Below are positions 17,035 to 25,161 of a stretch of DNA of 64,000 nucleotides, one piece after another. The stretch spans positions 17,287 through 81,286 of the forward strand of contig JAKSPK010000007.1 of assembly GCA_024404875.1 (NCBI GenBank). Reading direction: 5' to 3'. This stretch comes from Oscillospiraceae bacterium. GTDB taxonomy: Bacteria > Bacillota > Clostridia > Oscillospirales > Ruminococcaceae. The notes under the pieces were generated by a model. The model was not told the origin of the DNA. It saw nothing but the letters and a program-made list of their open reading frames with translations, and searched no databases. The position numbers and the translations under genes were made by a program. Numbering within the stretch: position 1 is the first letter of the stretch; the number at the start of each line of letters is the position of its first letter.

Positions 17035-17068
17035 ATATTCCTGCGGTTGCTTTCGTTACCGCCTTATC

Positions 17069-17097
17069 ATTATACAACATTGCAGCGGAAAAGTCAA
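17069..17097 (-). promoter_or_regulatory. Promoter of tRNA-Thr
   Basis: On the minus strand TTGACT (17092-17097) and TATAAT (17069-17074) with a 17-bp spacer, about 30 bp upstream of the tRNA. Confidence 0.85.
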
Positions 17098-17204
17098 GCG
17101 AAAACTGAAAAAAAACAAAAATCGTTAATTTGCATAAAAACTATGTGCGATATATCAAATCTATGTATGCGCAGTAGAAAAAGCCGGCTTCTGCTGCTCA
17201 TTGG

Positions 17205-17233
17205 TTGCAATTCTGCTCAAAATATGGTAATAT
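17205..17233 (+). promoter_or_regulatory. Promoter for the cohesin-like/GH25 gene
   Basis: TTGCAA (17205-17210), 17-bp spacer ending TGG, TAATAT (17228-17233), an extended -10 promoter. Confidence 0.7.
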
Positions 17234-17239
17234 ATATGA

Positions 17240-17353
17240 GATAAAGAATAGTTGCGTGGAAACTATTTGGCTTTTCAGCCAAGAAACCAAAGGCGGCGGG
17301 CTTTATGCAGTGCTGCCGTAAAGATCTATGTGAACTTTTGAGGGAGGACGTTT
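17240..17353 (+). promoter_or_regulatory. Structured leader of the cohesin-like/GH25 gene
   Basis: About 114 nt. Three consecutive stems can be drawn: ATAGTT/AACTAT, TTGGCT/AGCCAA and GGCGGC/GCTGCC with one G-T pair. GAGGGAGG follows and precedes the ATG. No known riboswitch was recognised. Confidence 0.35.
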
Positions 17354-18769
17354 ATGCGTTTCGGACTGAGACATTTTCTGACCGCCAGCATTGCCTGTGC
17401 GCTCAGCGCGGTGATGTTTGCTGCACCTGTTGCTGCTGTTGCTGCCGAGTCTGAGCTTTCCGACTGCAATGGTGACGGTGTCATCAATGTGTTTGATTTC
17501 GTGTTGTCGAAGCGTGCCGTGCTGACGGAAAATGCACCGTTGGATCTGCAATTCGTGAACGGTGCATCGTATCCTGGCGGGCTCGCCGTGATCGGCGTCG
17601 CAGCCGCCAATAACCCGGGCTTTTCCAATGTTCAGATGACATTTTCTTATGACGAGGCGCTTTCGCTCGAAACGCTGACGGATGAAGAGGATTTCATTGC
17701 GATGGCCAATTCTGATTTTCCGAAGCTCAGCCTGACAACGATCAATATTCCGAAGTATCATCAAATCGGCTGCGTCTCTTCCGCGAATAAAAAGATCGAG
17801 GGCGACGGGCTGCTGTTTGAACTGGCATTCCGTGTGCCGGAGGATGCCGTCCCCGGAACGGAGTATCAGATTGCAGTCGAGGATGCCATAATGTATGACG
17901 GCTCTGTGCAGCTTCCGCTGATGATCGAACGCGGTACGCTGACCGTTACCGAAAAAACGGATATCGAACCGGAAGAGCCGGAGATTACTACGACTGCGCC
18001 GACGGAGACTGAGCCTGCCGATGAAACCACGACCGAAGCAGTTACCGAGGCTGAGCCGCAGACGACGGCGGAAATCACAACAGTGACGACCACTGTGACT
18101 GCCGAGACCACAGAACCGCCGATCGTGACGACGCATTTTACACAGGGCAGCTATCTCGACGGCATTGATATCTCTGCCTGGCAGGGTGATGTGAATTTTG
18201 CTGCTGTCAGAGAGCAGGGCTTTGCAAAGTATGTGATTCTGCGCGCCGGATTCGGCCGCTTTGCGACACAGGAGGATGTCCGCTTCAGCTCCTATTACAG
18301 CGGATGCAGAGCCAACGGTCTGCCGGTGGGCGCATATTGGTATTCCTATGCGGATACGCCGGAGGCTGCCCGTATCGAAGCAAACAGCTGTGCACAGGTG
18401 CTTGGCGGGCGTAAGTTCGAGTACCCGATTGCATTTGATATCGAGGAACCGTCTGTGTTGGCCAAGCCCGGCGAGGAGCTTGCTGCGATCATTGATGCGT
18501 TCTGCTCTGAATTGGAGAAGAAGGGCTATTATACTGTACTCTACTGTTCCTCTTTCTATCTGAACAACTGCATCCCGCGCTGGGTGTGGGAGCGGTACGA
18601 TGTCTGGTGCGCACACTACAATGTTTCTCGTCCGACCTTTGTCGGTCAGTACGGCATCTGGCAGTATGGTCTTGGCAAATGCGACGGCATCAACGGCGAT
18701 GTTGATGTGGATTACTGCTACCGCGACTATCCCAAGCTCATCCGTGAAAAGCATCTCAATGGCTATTGA
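17354..18769 (+). CDS. Secreted protein: single dockerin-like repeat, cohesin-like domain and GH25 muramidase
   Basis: A 471-residue secreted protein. After the signal peptide (about 1-32) comes one dockerin-type calcium loop (DCNGDGVINVFDF, about 37-49) without a second repeat. A cohesin-like beta domain follows (about 60-200, with NVQMTFSYDEAL and GLLFELAFRVPEDAVPGTEY), then a Thr/Glu linker (about 203-262) and a GH25 lysozyme domain (about 264-465). The GH25 domain shows DGIDISAWQG, FDIEEPS and GQYGIWQYG with the expected acidic residues. GH25 enzymes cleave MurNAc-GlcNAc bonds in peptidoglycan. The combination suggests a cell-wall enzyme that can join a cellulosome-like assembly. GAGGGAGG precedes the ATG. 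Confidence 0.88.
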   Translation: MRFGLRHFLTASIACALSAVMFAAPVAAVAAESELSDCNGDGVINVFDFVLSKRAVLTENAPLDLQFVNGASYPGGLAVIGVAAANNPGFSNVQMTFSYDEALSLETLTDEEDFIAMANSDFPKLSLTTINIPKYHQIGCVSSANKKIEGDGLLFELAFRVPEDAVPGTEYQIAVEDAIMYDGSVQLPLMIERGTLTVTEKTDIEPEEPEITTTAPTETEPADETTTEAVTEAEPQTTAEITTVTTTVTAETTEPPIVTTHFTQGSYLDGIDISAWQGDVNFAAVREQGFAKYVILRAGFGRFATQEDVRFSSYYSGCRANGLPVGAYWYSYADTPEAARIEANSCAQVLGGRKFEYPIAFDIEEPSVLAKPGEELAAIIDAFCSELEKKGYYTVLYCSSFYLNNCIPRWVWERYDVWCAHYNVSRPTFVGQYGIWQYGLGKCDGINGDVDVDYCYRDYPKLIREKHLNGY

Positions 18770-18784
18770 ATCGAGCTGAACAGA

Positions 18785-18821
18785 CCGCAGCATCCGTCAA
18801 AGGGATGCTGCGGCTTTTTTT
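18785..18821 (+). terminator. Terminator of the GH25 gene
   Basis: CCGCAGCATCC (18785-18795) pairs with GGATGCTGCGG (18803-18813), followed by CTTTTTTT. Confidence 0.92.
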
Positions 18822-18879
18822 ACAGACAGCACATACAAATTTCTGTCATGTGCGCAGGCGGATTTCTGCGGCGGGAGCA

Positions 18880-18909
18880 TTGACAATGCACGCCGGACTG
18901 TGCTATAAT
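18880..18909 (+). promoter_or_regulatory. Promoter for the zinc-ribbon membrane protein gene
   Basis: TTGACA (18880-18885), 18-bp spacer ending TGC, TATAAT (18904-18909). Confidence 0.85.
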
Positions 18910-18969
18910 ATAAAATAATCGGCAGACCGGCAGAACGCTGCGGATACTGCCAGCAGAGGGGTTACCAAA

Positions 18970-20175
18970 ATGAGAGAGAATCAAACAAACAAAAAAGGAT
19001 ATCTGATCCTGCATACAGTTTTATGCGTGCTGGGTGCGCTGATCCTGTTCGGGTGTATGAGCATGACATTTCTGCTCCGGCATTATACGAAATCGACGGC
19101 GCTGACGGACAGCCTCCGTGCGGCGCGGCTTTCCGATGCTGATGTGCCTTTGAGCAGCAAGACACTCTCAGAGTACATCCGTACAAATTTTGTCGAGGAT
19201 GAAAATGTTCTGCCGGAGGATGTCGCACAAGCAGTTGACAGCATGAAGCTGCCGGGATTTTTCGCTGACAAGCTGGAACAGCAGTTTGATCTTCTGCGCG
19301 GAAAAACGGATGTGCCGGTGCAGATTGAGAGCGAGGAGATCACCGGTCTGCTCGACAATGCCGCTGAGCATCTTCGCGAGAGCTGTATGCTGATTATCAG
19401 CGATAACGATAAGCAGATGATCGAATCGGAGATCAAGCCGATTCTCGGATTCGTGAACGGATTGAGCAGATTTTTCGGCAGTTCGAAGGCGGGAAGGGCG
19501 TTCCTGCACCTCGGCGTCAGCATCTGGGGCTATATAGTCGAGAGCATTCTGCTGCTGGCACTGCTCTGGCGCTGGATTACCGTGCGCCGCAAGGCTGGAA
19601 AAGATGCAGAGGGTGCGGTCAAGGGACTCGGGCTCGTGAAAATGATTCCGTCGCTGGTTCTGCTCGTTCTGACTGCGGTCGGCGGCATCGGTGCCATGGT
19701 GCGCGATGATTCTGTCGTCGGGCTTTCCGATGTGACGAAGATCATCCGCATCCCGCTTTGGTATATCGCAGTCACAGGCGCTGCATTTGCGTTCTTCCTG
19801 ATCGAGCTGGCGGCATTTCTGCGGTACAGACGGGATAATCCGAAGCCTGTCCGCGCTGCTGCAGGCGCGAAAAAGACCGCAGTGCCGGCTGCTGATGTCC
19901 CGAAGACCAGCTGCGTGAACTGCGGCAAGGAACTGGATGCGGGTATGAAATTCTGCAAATACTGCGGCGCAAAGCAGGGGCCGGATATGAAGCCCTGCAT
20001 CAGCTGCGGCGCGGAGATCGAAGCAAAAACGAGATTTTGCAAGTTCTGCGGCGCGAAGCAGGAGATCCCGGAAGTGCCGGTGATTCGTGCGGAGGAAATC
20101 GCACAGGCAGTGACAGAGACAGCAGAGTCCGATGCAGCAAAGACAGGTACAACAGCTGCGGAGCAGGACCAATAA
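18970..20175 (+). CDS. Membrane protein with C-terminal tandem zinc ribbons
   Basis: A 401-residue protein. The first transmembrane segment (about 11-36) is followed by an extracytoplasmic helical region (about 37-180) and three more hydrophobic segments (about 183-200, 228-248, 260-282). The tail carries two zinc ribbons of the CxNCGKEL...FCKYCGAKQ type (about 315-365), each with two CxxC pairs. The ribbons should be cytoplasmic. Such zinc-ribbon membrane proteins are common in Firmicutes and mostly uncharacterised. GAGGGG precedes the ATG and it has its own promoter. The DacF-like gene follows after 24 bp, which suggests a shared envelope role. Confidence 0.8.
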   Translation: MRENQTNKKGYLILHTVLCVLGALILFGCMSMTFLLRHYTKSTALTDSLRAARLSDADVPLSSKTLSEYIRTNFVEDENVLPEDVAQAVDSMKLPGFFADKLEQQFDLLRGKTDVPVQIESEEITGLLDNAAEHLRESCMLIISDNDKQMIESEIKPILGFVNGLSRFFGSSKAGRAFLHLGVSIWGYIVESILLLALLWRWITVRRKAGKDAEGAVKGLGLVKMIPSLVLLVLTAVGGIGAMVRDDSVVGLSDVTKIIRIPLWYIAVTGAAFAFFLIELAAFLRYRRDNPKPVRAAAGAKKTAVPAADVPKTSCVNCGKELDAGMKFCKYCGAKQGPDMKPCISCGAEIEAKTRFCKFCGAKQEIPEVPVIRAEEIAQAVTETAESDAAKTGTTAAEQDQ

Positions 20176-20199
20176 ATATACCGGAAACAGGAGAAAGAT

Positions 20200-21333
20200 A
20201 TGGCAAAGCAGTCTAAACAACCGCAGAAGAAGCAGACGCGCTATGGTCTGATTATCTGGCCGGCCGTGATTGTTGCGGCGTTTGCAGCACTCTATTTCGG
20301 CGGCAAAAAGCTGATCGAGAGCAGTCGGAACAATCCTGCTGATTCGGAACCGGAATACAGCTCGGCGCTTCTGCAGACGCAGGCCGAGACGACGACCGTC
20401 ACGACAACAACGACCGCGAAATATCCGGAGGCGCCGGAGCTTTCGACCGAGACGGTTACGGTCGATGATCCGGCAAAGGTGCTGGCACGGAATTTCCTGC
20501 TGGCAGAATGCGACGGCAACGGCAGCAAGGTGCTGCTTGAGCACGGCTCCGATCAGGAAATCTATCCCGCTTCGATGACCAAGATGATGACGCTTATCAC
20601 ACTGCGTGAGCTGCTGACTGATGAAGCACTTGACGGCACGATCATCATGGATGCAGGCGTGATCGCGGAGCAGGAAGCGAAAATGGCGTATGTTGCCGGA
20701 TTCAAGCCGGGCGAGGTCTGCACGATCAAGGATCTGGTCTATGCGATGATGCTGCCCTCCGGCGCGGATGCAGCGGTCATGCTTGCGAAATATGCGGCAG
20801 GCAGTGAGGCTGCTTTCGTGGAATGTATGAACCAGCTTGCCGCAGAAATGGGACTGGAGCATTCCGTGTTCCGCAATGTCACCGGTCTGCATGAGGACAC
20901 CCATGTTTCCAGTGTGACCGATATGGCTCGGATTTTGCAGTATGCGATCAGTGATCCGTTATGCCGCGAGGCGATGTCCACACTCGAATATACGACATCT
21001 GTTACAGAGGAGCATCCCAACGGCCTTCACCTTGTCTCGACAACGCTTTCCCGCATGGTCGGCGATGAACTGGAAACAATTCCGAATCCGCTCCATGTCC
21101 GCGGCGGCAAGACCGGCTTTACAAATCCAGCCGGACAGTGCCTTGCAACATGGGCGGAGGATGCTGCCGGAAAGACCTATATCTGCGTGGTCGCGGGCAG
21201 CACAACCTTCGAGCCGCTGGATGCGGTCGGAGATACGCTGACGCTCTACAAGATGACCTGTCTGCCGCCGGAGAGCGTGCAGCGCGTCACGCTCGATGCA
21301 GCGAATCTGCCGCTCTATGAGCACATCACCTGA
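20200..21333 (+). CDS. D-alanyl-D-alanine carboxypeptidase family protein (DacF-like)
   Basis: A 377-residue penicillin-binding protein of the S11 class. An N-terminal membrane anchor (about 10-28) and a Thr-rich linker lead to the peptidase domain (about 85-345). The catalytic SxxK is S125-M-T-K128 and the KTG box is K304-T-G. The usual SxN motif reads S187-G188-A189, so the conserved Asn is replaced. These enzymes trim the terminal D-Ala of peptidoglycan side chains. There is no obvious C-terminal amphipathic helix, so anchoring is N-terminal. AGGAG precedes the ATG. The IspH-S1 gene starts 13 bp downstream. Confidence 0.88.
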   Translation: MAKQSKQPQKKQTRYGLIIWPAVIVAAFAALYFGGKKLIESSRNNPADSEPEYSSALLQTQAETTTVTTTTTAKYPEAPELSTETVTVDDPAKVLARNFLLAECDGNGSKVLLEHGSDQEIYPASMTKMMTLITLRELLTDEALDGTIIMDAGVIAEQEAKMAYVAGFKPGEVCTIKDLVYAMMLPSGADAAVMLAKYAAGSEAAFVECMNQLAAEMGLEHSVFRNVTGLHEDTHVSSVTDMARILQYAISDPLCREAMSTLEYTTSVTEEHPNGLHLVSTTLSRMVGDELETIPNPLHVRGGKTGFTNPAGQCLATWAEDAAGKTYICVVAGSTTFEPLDAVGDTLTLYKMTCLPPESVQRVTLDAANLPLYEHIT

Positions 21334-21346
21334 GAGGAGGAGCGGC

Positions 21347-23413
21347 TTGCGCACGATTATCAAAACCGCGAAATCGGCAGGATTCTGCTTTGGCGTAGAC
21401 CGCGCCGTCAAGCTCGTCTATGAAGCCCTCGCTGAGGGCAGACAGACCGCGACGCTCGGTCCGATCGTACACAATGATGCGGTTGTCGGGGATCTCCGGG
21501 AAAAGGGCGCAAGGATCGTCAGTACGCCGGATGAGCTGACAACGGGCGAGACACTCATCATCCGTGCACACGGAGTACCGTTCACGATTTATGAGCAGCT
21601 TGAACAGCAGGGCAATCCCGTCATCGACGCGACCTGCCCGTTTGTTGCCCGGATTCACAAGATTGTTGCCGAGCAGACTGCTGAGGGAAGACATATTTTT
21701 ATCGCGGGCGACCCGCAGCACCCTGAAGTGCAGGGAATTGTAGGACATTGCGAGGAAAATTGTACAGTTTTTCGCGACGAAAAAGAATTATTGTGTTTAA
21801 TTAGTGGAACATTGCCGAAAAAGCTTGCAATTGTCGCCCAAACAACATATAATAAATTATTATGGGGGGAGTGTATTGCACTTCTACCGTCTGATCACCC
21901 TGATCTGAAGATATTTGAAACCATTTGCAGCGCGACTGCCGCACGGCAATCGGATGCGGAGGCACTCTCACGGGAATCCGATCTGATGCTTGTCGTCGGC
22001 GGGAGACACAGCTCCAACACCGTCAAACTCTATGATGTCTGTAAGAGGAATTGCCCCGTATGGCTCATAGAATCAGCGGCAGAGCTGGAGGCGTATGCAG
22101 ATGAAATCCGGCAGACTGCGGCCAAGACCGCGGAGAATGCCGGCGCGGATTTTATTCTCCGGATCGGAATCACGGCAGGCGCCAGTACACCAGCCCACAT
22201 TATTAAGGAGGTTCAAACCAATATGTCTGGAATTTTTGACACCGATACCACTATCCCGGAAAGCGAGGACTTCGCTGCCGCATTCGAGGAGGAACTGGAT
22301 AAGACCTTCACGAAAAAAATCAGAAAGGGTGACCGGGTTGTCGGCATCGTCGCTTCCATCAGCGGAAACAACGAAGTCATGGTCGATGTAGGTGCCAAGC
22401 AGACCGGCTATATTACCCTCTCCGAACTGACCAGTGATACCTCGAAGAAGCCCTCTGATCTTGTAAAAGTCGGCGATGAGCTTGAGCTCGTTGTCATTCA
22501 GGTGAATGACGCAGAAGGTACTGTTCAGCTCTCGAAGCGCAGAGTTGATGAAATGATCAGCTTCGAGAATATCCTCAAAGCCCATGAATCGGGCGAGGTG
22601 CTTGAGGGTACCGTCCTCAGCGTTGTCAAGGGCGGTCTGGTCGCTGACAGCAACGGCGTTCATGTCTTTATTCCTGCATCTCAGTCCGGTCTGGGCAGAG
22701 GCGCAGATCTCAATGTCCTGCTCAAGCAGGCTGTCAAGTTTGTCATCATTGATGTCAACGAACAGCGCCGCAGAGCAGTCGGCTCTATCCGTCAGGTACA
22801 GAAGGCCGAGCGCGATGCAGCCAAGGCAAAATTCTGGGATACCGCGAAGGTCGGCGATGTCTACACCGGCGAGGTCAAGTCTCTGACCAGCTACGGCGCA
22901 TTCGTGGATCTGGGCGGCATCGACGGCATGGTTCATGTTTCCGAGCTGTCGTGGTCGCGCATCCATCAGCCGAGCGATGTCGTCGAGGTCGGCGATACGC
23001 TTGAGGTCTACATCAAGGCACTCAATCCGGAGACCGGCAGAATTTCTCTCGGCCACAGACGCCCCGAGGACAATCCGTGGGTGAAGTTCACCAACGAGTT
23101 TGCAGTCGGTGATGTTGTCGATGCAACAGTTGTCTCGGTCACAGCCTTCGGCGCGTTTGCTCGTATCACGGACGGCATCGATGGTCTGATCCACATCTCG
23201 CAGCTCTCCAACGAGCGCGTGACCAATGTCAAGGATGTCGTTAGTGTCGGCGATACCGTGACGGTCAAGATCACCGCGATTGATACCGAGAAGAAGCGCA
23301 TCAGCCTTTCTATGCGTGACGCATCCGAGGATGCTGATGCAGAGATCGCAGATGAGGCAGATGAAGTCGTATATTCCGATGAAGCTCCGGCTGGGGAGAA
23401 TACGGCTGAGTAA
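21347..23413 (+). CDS. ispH: Fusion of HMBPP reductase (IspH) and ribosomal protein S1
   Basis: A 688-residue bifunctional protein. Residues 1 to about 288 are IspH, which makes IPP and DMAPP in the MEP pathway. The three [4Fe-4S] ligands are Cys14 (GFCFGV), Cys97 (DATCPF) and Cys194 (TICSAT), and GGRHSSNT and GASTPAH motifs are present. Residues from about 325 carry four S1 RNA-binding repeats (starting about 327, 416, 502, 587). This fusion is known from Clostridia. The start is TTG 21347, directly after GAGAGGAGG; upstream in-frame codons overlap the dacF end. A strong internal AAGGAGG at 22205 precedes ATG 22223 (residue 293) at the domain border. Confidence 0.93.
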   Translation: MRTIIKTAKSAGFCFGVDRAVKLVYEALAEGRQTATLGPIVHNDAVVGDLREKGARIVSTPDELTTGETLIIRAHGVPFTIYEQLEQQGNPVIDATCPFVARIHKIVAEQTAEGRHIFIAGDPQHPEVQGIVGHCEENCTVFRDEKELLCLISGTLPKKLAIVAQTTYNKLLWGECIALLPSDHPDLKIFETICSATAARQSDAEALSRESDLMLVVGGRHSSNTVKLYDVCKRNCPVWLIESAAELEAYADEIRQTAAKTAENAGADFILRIGITAGASTPAHIIKEVQTNMSGIFDTDTTIPESEDFAAAFEEELDKTFTKKIRKGDRVVGIVASISGNNEVMVDVGAKQTGYITLSELTSDTSKKPSDLVKVGDELELVVIQVNDAEGTVQLSKRRVDEMISFENILKAHESGEVLEGTVLSVVKGGLVADSNGVHVFIPASQSGLGRGADLNVLLKQAVKFVIIDVNEQRRRAVGSIRQVQKAERDAAKAKFWDTAKVGDVYTGEVKSLTSYGAFVDLGGIDGMVHVSELSWSRIHQPSDVVEVGDTLEVYIKALNPETGRISLGHRRPEDNPWVKFTNEFAVGDVVDATVVSVTAFGAFARITDGIDGLIHISQLSNERVTNVKDVVSVGDTVTVKITAIDTEKKRISLSMRDASEDADAEIADEADEVVYSDEAPAGENTAE
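22205..22225 (+). promoter_or_regulatory. Internal Shine-Dalgarno and ATG at the IspH/S1 boundary
   Basis: AAGGAGG (22205-22211) followed 11 nt later by an in-frame ATG (22223), exactly where the S1 part begins. It could yield a free S1 protein. The same bases encode the conserved IKEV end of IspH, so chance is possible. Confidence 0.4.
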
Positions 23414-23461
23414 TCTGCAAATATCGCAGAAAACGAACGGTCTGAGCGCAGCTCAGATTGG

Positions 23462-23502
23462 AAAAGGAGGACGGAGGAGATTCGTCCTCCTTTTTATTTT
23501 TG
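23462..23502 (+). terminator. Terminator of the dacF/ispH-S1 operon
   Basis: AAAAGGAGGACG pairs with CGTCCTCCTTTT, continuing into TATTTTT. Confidence 0.85.
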
Positions 23503-23536
23503 ATCGAAATCCGGTTTTTCTGACGATTTTTCAGCC

Positions 23537-23565
23537 TTGACAGAAAATGCCGGTTATGATATGAT
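23537..23565 (+). promoter_or_regulatory. Promoter of the paralogue/lipoprotein/SBP-VWA operon
   Basis: TTGACA (23537-23542), 17-bp spacer ending TGA, TATGAT (23560-23565). Confidence 0.85.
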
Positions 23566-23602
23566 AAAAGCATGCAAAACGAAACGAAGGGGGGCTGCAA
23601 CC

Positions 23603-24298
23603 GTGAAAAACGGTACGAAGATCCTGATGGTCGCGCTCGCGGCTGGTGAGGTCGTACTCGCTGTCGCGCTTTATAATATCCTTGCGAAAACGGATTTTAC
23701 CTTTGCGAAATATCTGGTGCTTGTCGGAGTCATTGCACTGTCGCTCGGCATAGACCGGCTGATTCTGTACAGCAGCAGTGCTTCAGTCGCCAGTGATGCA
23801 AAACGGCTGAAGGATGCCGATGACTATATCCGCGCCTTTGAAGCTTGGCTGAACGAAGATACGCCTTTTACAGCACAAATCAATCTGGCACTCAGGCAGC
23901 TTGAATCGCTCAAGCGAAAGCAGAAGGCGCTGCGGGCTGTACTGGATGACTCGAAAGAGAGCCCGTTCCTCTCGACCGCCAATGATGTGGATACTTATAT
24001 TTTTGCAAACTGCAAACGCATTCTGAACCGTGTTATGATCTATGACAAAGGAGAGCCGCATAAGCTCAGTATGCACACCGCATATTTGCAGGAGGTGCTC
24101 GGACAGAATGCCCATGTGCTCTCCGATTTTGAAAACCTCATCCTTGAGGTATCCCAGATCGGCGACGATGCGAATGCGGCAACGCCCTGCCTGAATGAGC
24201 TGACGAATGCGCTCCGCAGTGTGCGCACGAATTTGCCGGATGGCATGGAGAATGAGAAGGATCGAAACGAACCGCCGACACAGATGATGATGCAATAG
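23603..24298 (+). CDS. Membrane protein of unknown family, paralogue of the next gene
   Basis: A 231-residue protein starting at GTG 23603, after GAAGGGGGG. Two transmembrane segments (about 7-26 and 34-53) are followed by a helical cytoplasmic domain (about 65-220). That domain is related to the C-terminal half of the next protein: YIFANCKRILNRV versus YILENCKQILYRL, and HTAYLQEVLGQNAHVLSDFENLILEVSQ versus a matching block. No catalytic motif is visible. The layout is loosely reminiscent of XpaC-type proteins that sit next to VWA genes in tellurite-resistance-like loci, but that likeness is weak. First gene of the operon. Confidence 0.75.
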   Translation: MKNGTKILMVALAAGEVVLAVALYNILAKTDFTFAKYLVLVGVIALSLGIDRLILYSSSASVASDAKRLKDADDYIRAFEAWLNEDTPFTAQINLALRQLESLKRKQKALRAVLDDSKESPFLSTANDVDTYIFANCKRILNRVMIYDKGEPHKLSMHTAYLQEVLGQNAHVLSDFENLILEVSQIGDDANAATPCLNELTNALRSVRTNLPDGMENEKDRNEPPTQMMMQ

Positions 24299-24335
24299 CC
24301 TTGCATGGCGCTGCCCGTTGAAAGGAGGGGTTGTC

Positions 24336-25151
24336 ATGCTGAAGAATGTTTGCCCTGCCTGCGGCATTCTGCTGCGGAGAAGCAGCGGCTGGAACGCCGT
24401 TTGCCCGAACTGCCTGCGCAGCTTTCGTATGAATGACCGCACGGTCGGATACCGTGCCCCTGAACCGATTTCGGGTAGTCTGCCGAATAAGCCTTCCAAA
24501 GCCGGCAATTATGTACCCAGAATGATCATTTGGATCGCACTGATTGTCGCTGCACTGGTTATCGGCTTTTTCCCGCTGGCAATGATCGGCTTTATTGCCG
24601 TCCTCATCAACGCGTCGCGTATTGACAAGGAAAACGCCAAGTATTCCGGTAAACAGACCGTCAGCTATGTCGCCTGCGGCGAAAAGCTGGCCACGCACTA
24701 TGATTATTATACGCAGTTCCGGATGCTGAATCTGGATGCGATGCCGCTCGGACGCTTCGGCATAGAAGCAGCGGAGCAGATCAGACGGCTGGAAAGCAAG
24801 ATGGACGCACTTCGCGCGCTGCTGCCGGCAGATCATCCGTTTTTCCGGAATGCAGCCGATGCGGAAAAGTATATTCTCGAAAACTGCAAGCAGATTCTCT
24901 ATCGCCTGAGATACTGCGATCAGAATGATCGCGCCTTGTGCCGAGTTCATGCGAATTATCTGGAGGCGCGTCTTTCCGGGAATGAAAAGGTGCTGCGCGA
25001 TTTTGAGAATCTCATCATCGAGATTACGCAGATGAGTGATGCGCTTCCGCAGCAGCAGCCCTGTCTGGATGTGATCGCAGATACGCTGCATCAGATCCGC
25101 ACAGGTGAGGAAACAGCTGATGTGCATCGGCAGCAGATGCGGATGCAGTAA
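24336..25151 (+). CDS. Zinc-ribbon membrane protein, paralogue of the previous gene
   Basis: A 271-residue protein. An N-terminal zinc ribbon (CPACGILLRRSSGWNAVCPNC, about 6-26; two CxxC pairs) is followed by two close transmembrane segments (about 63-95) and the helical domain shared with the preceding protein (about 120-260, PFFRNAADAEKYILENC and YLEARLSGNEKVLRDFENL). ATG 24336 follows AAAGGAGGGG. The pair probably arose by duplication, with the zinc ribbon gained or lost in one copy. They may form a hetero-oligomer in the membrane. The function is unknown. Confidence 0.75.
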   Translation: MLKNVCPACGILLRRSSGWNAVCPNCLRSFRMNDRTVGYRAPEPISGSLPNKPSKAGNYVPRMIIWIALIVAALVIGFFPLAMIGFIAVLINASRIDKENAKYSGKQTVSYVACGEKLATHYDYYTQFRMLNLDAMPLGRFGIEAAEQIRRLESKMDALRALLPADHPFFRNAADAEKYILENCKQILYRLRYCDQNDRALCRVHANYLEARLSGNEKVLRDFENLIIEITQMSDALPQQQPCLDVIADTLHQIRTGEETADVHRQQMRMQ

Positions 25152-25161
25152 GGAGATACGA

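Larger units (their letters stand above)
17035..17353. other. Intergenic region between tRNA-Thr and the GH25 gene
   Basis: Contains the divergent tRNA promoter (17069-17097), about 100 bp with no clear feature, the promoter at 17205-17233 and the leader of the GH25 gene. Confidence 0.6.

Noticed and set aside
23603-25151. Firm assignment of the paralogues to XpaC
   Set aside because: Only the membrane-plus-helical layout and the VWA neighbour agree. I cannot identify the family motif by eye, so it is kept as a hint only.
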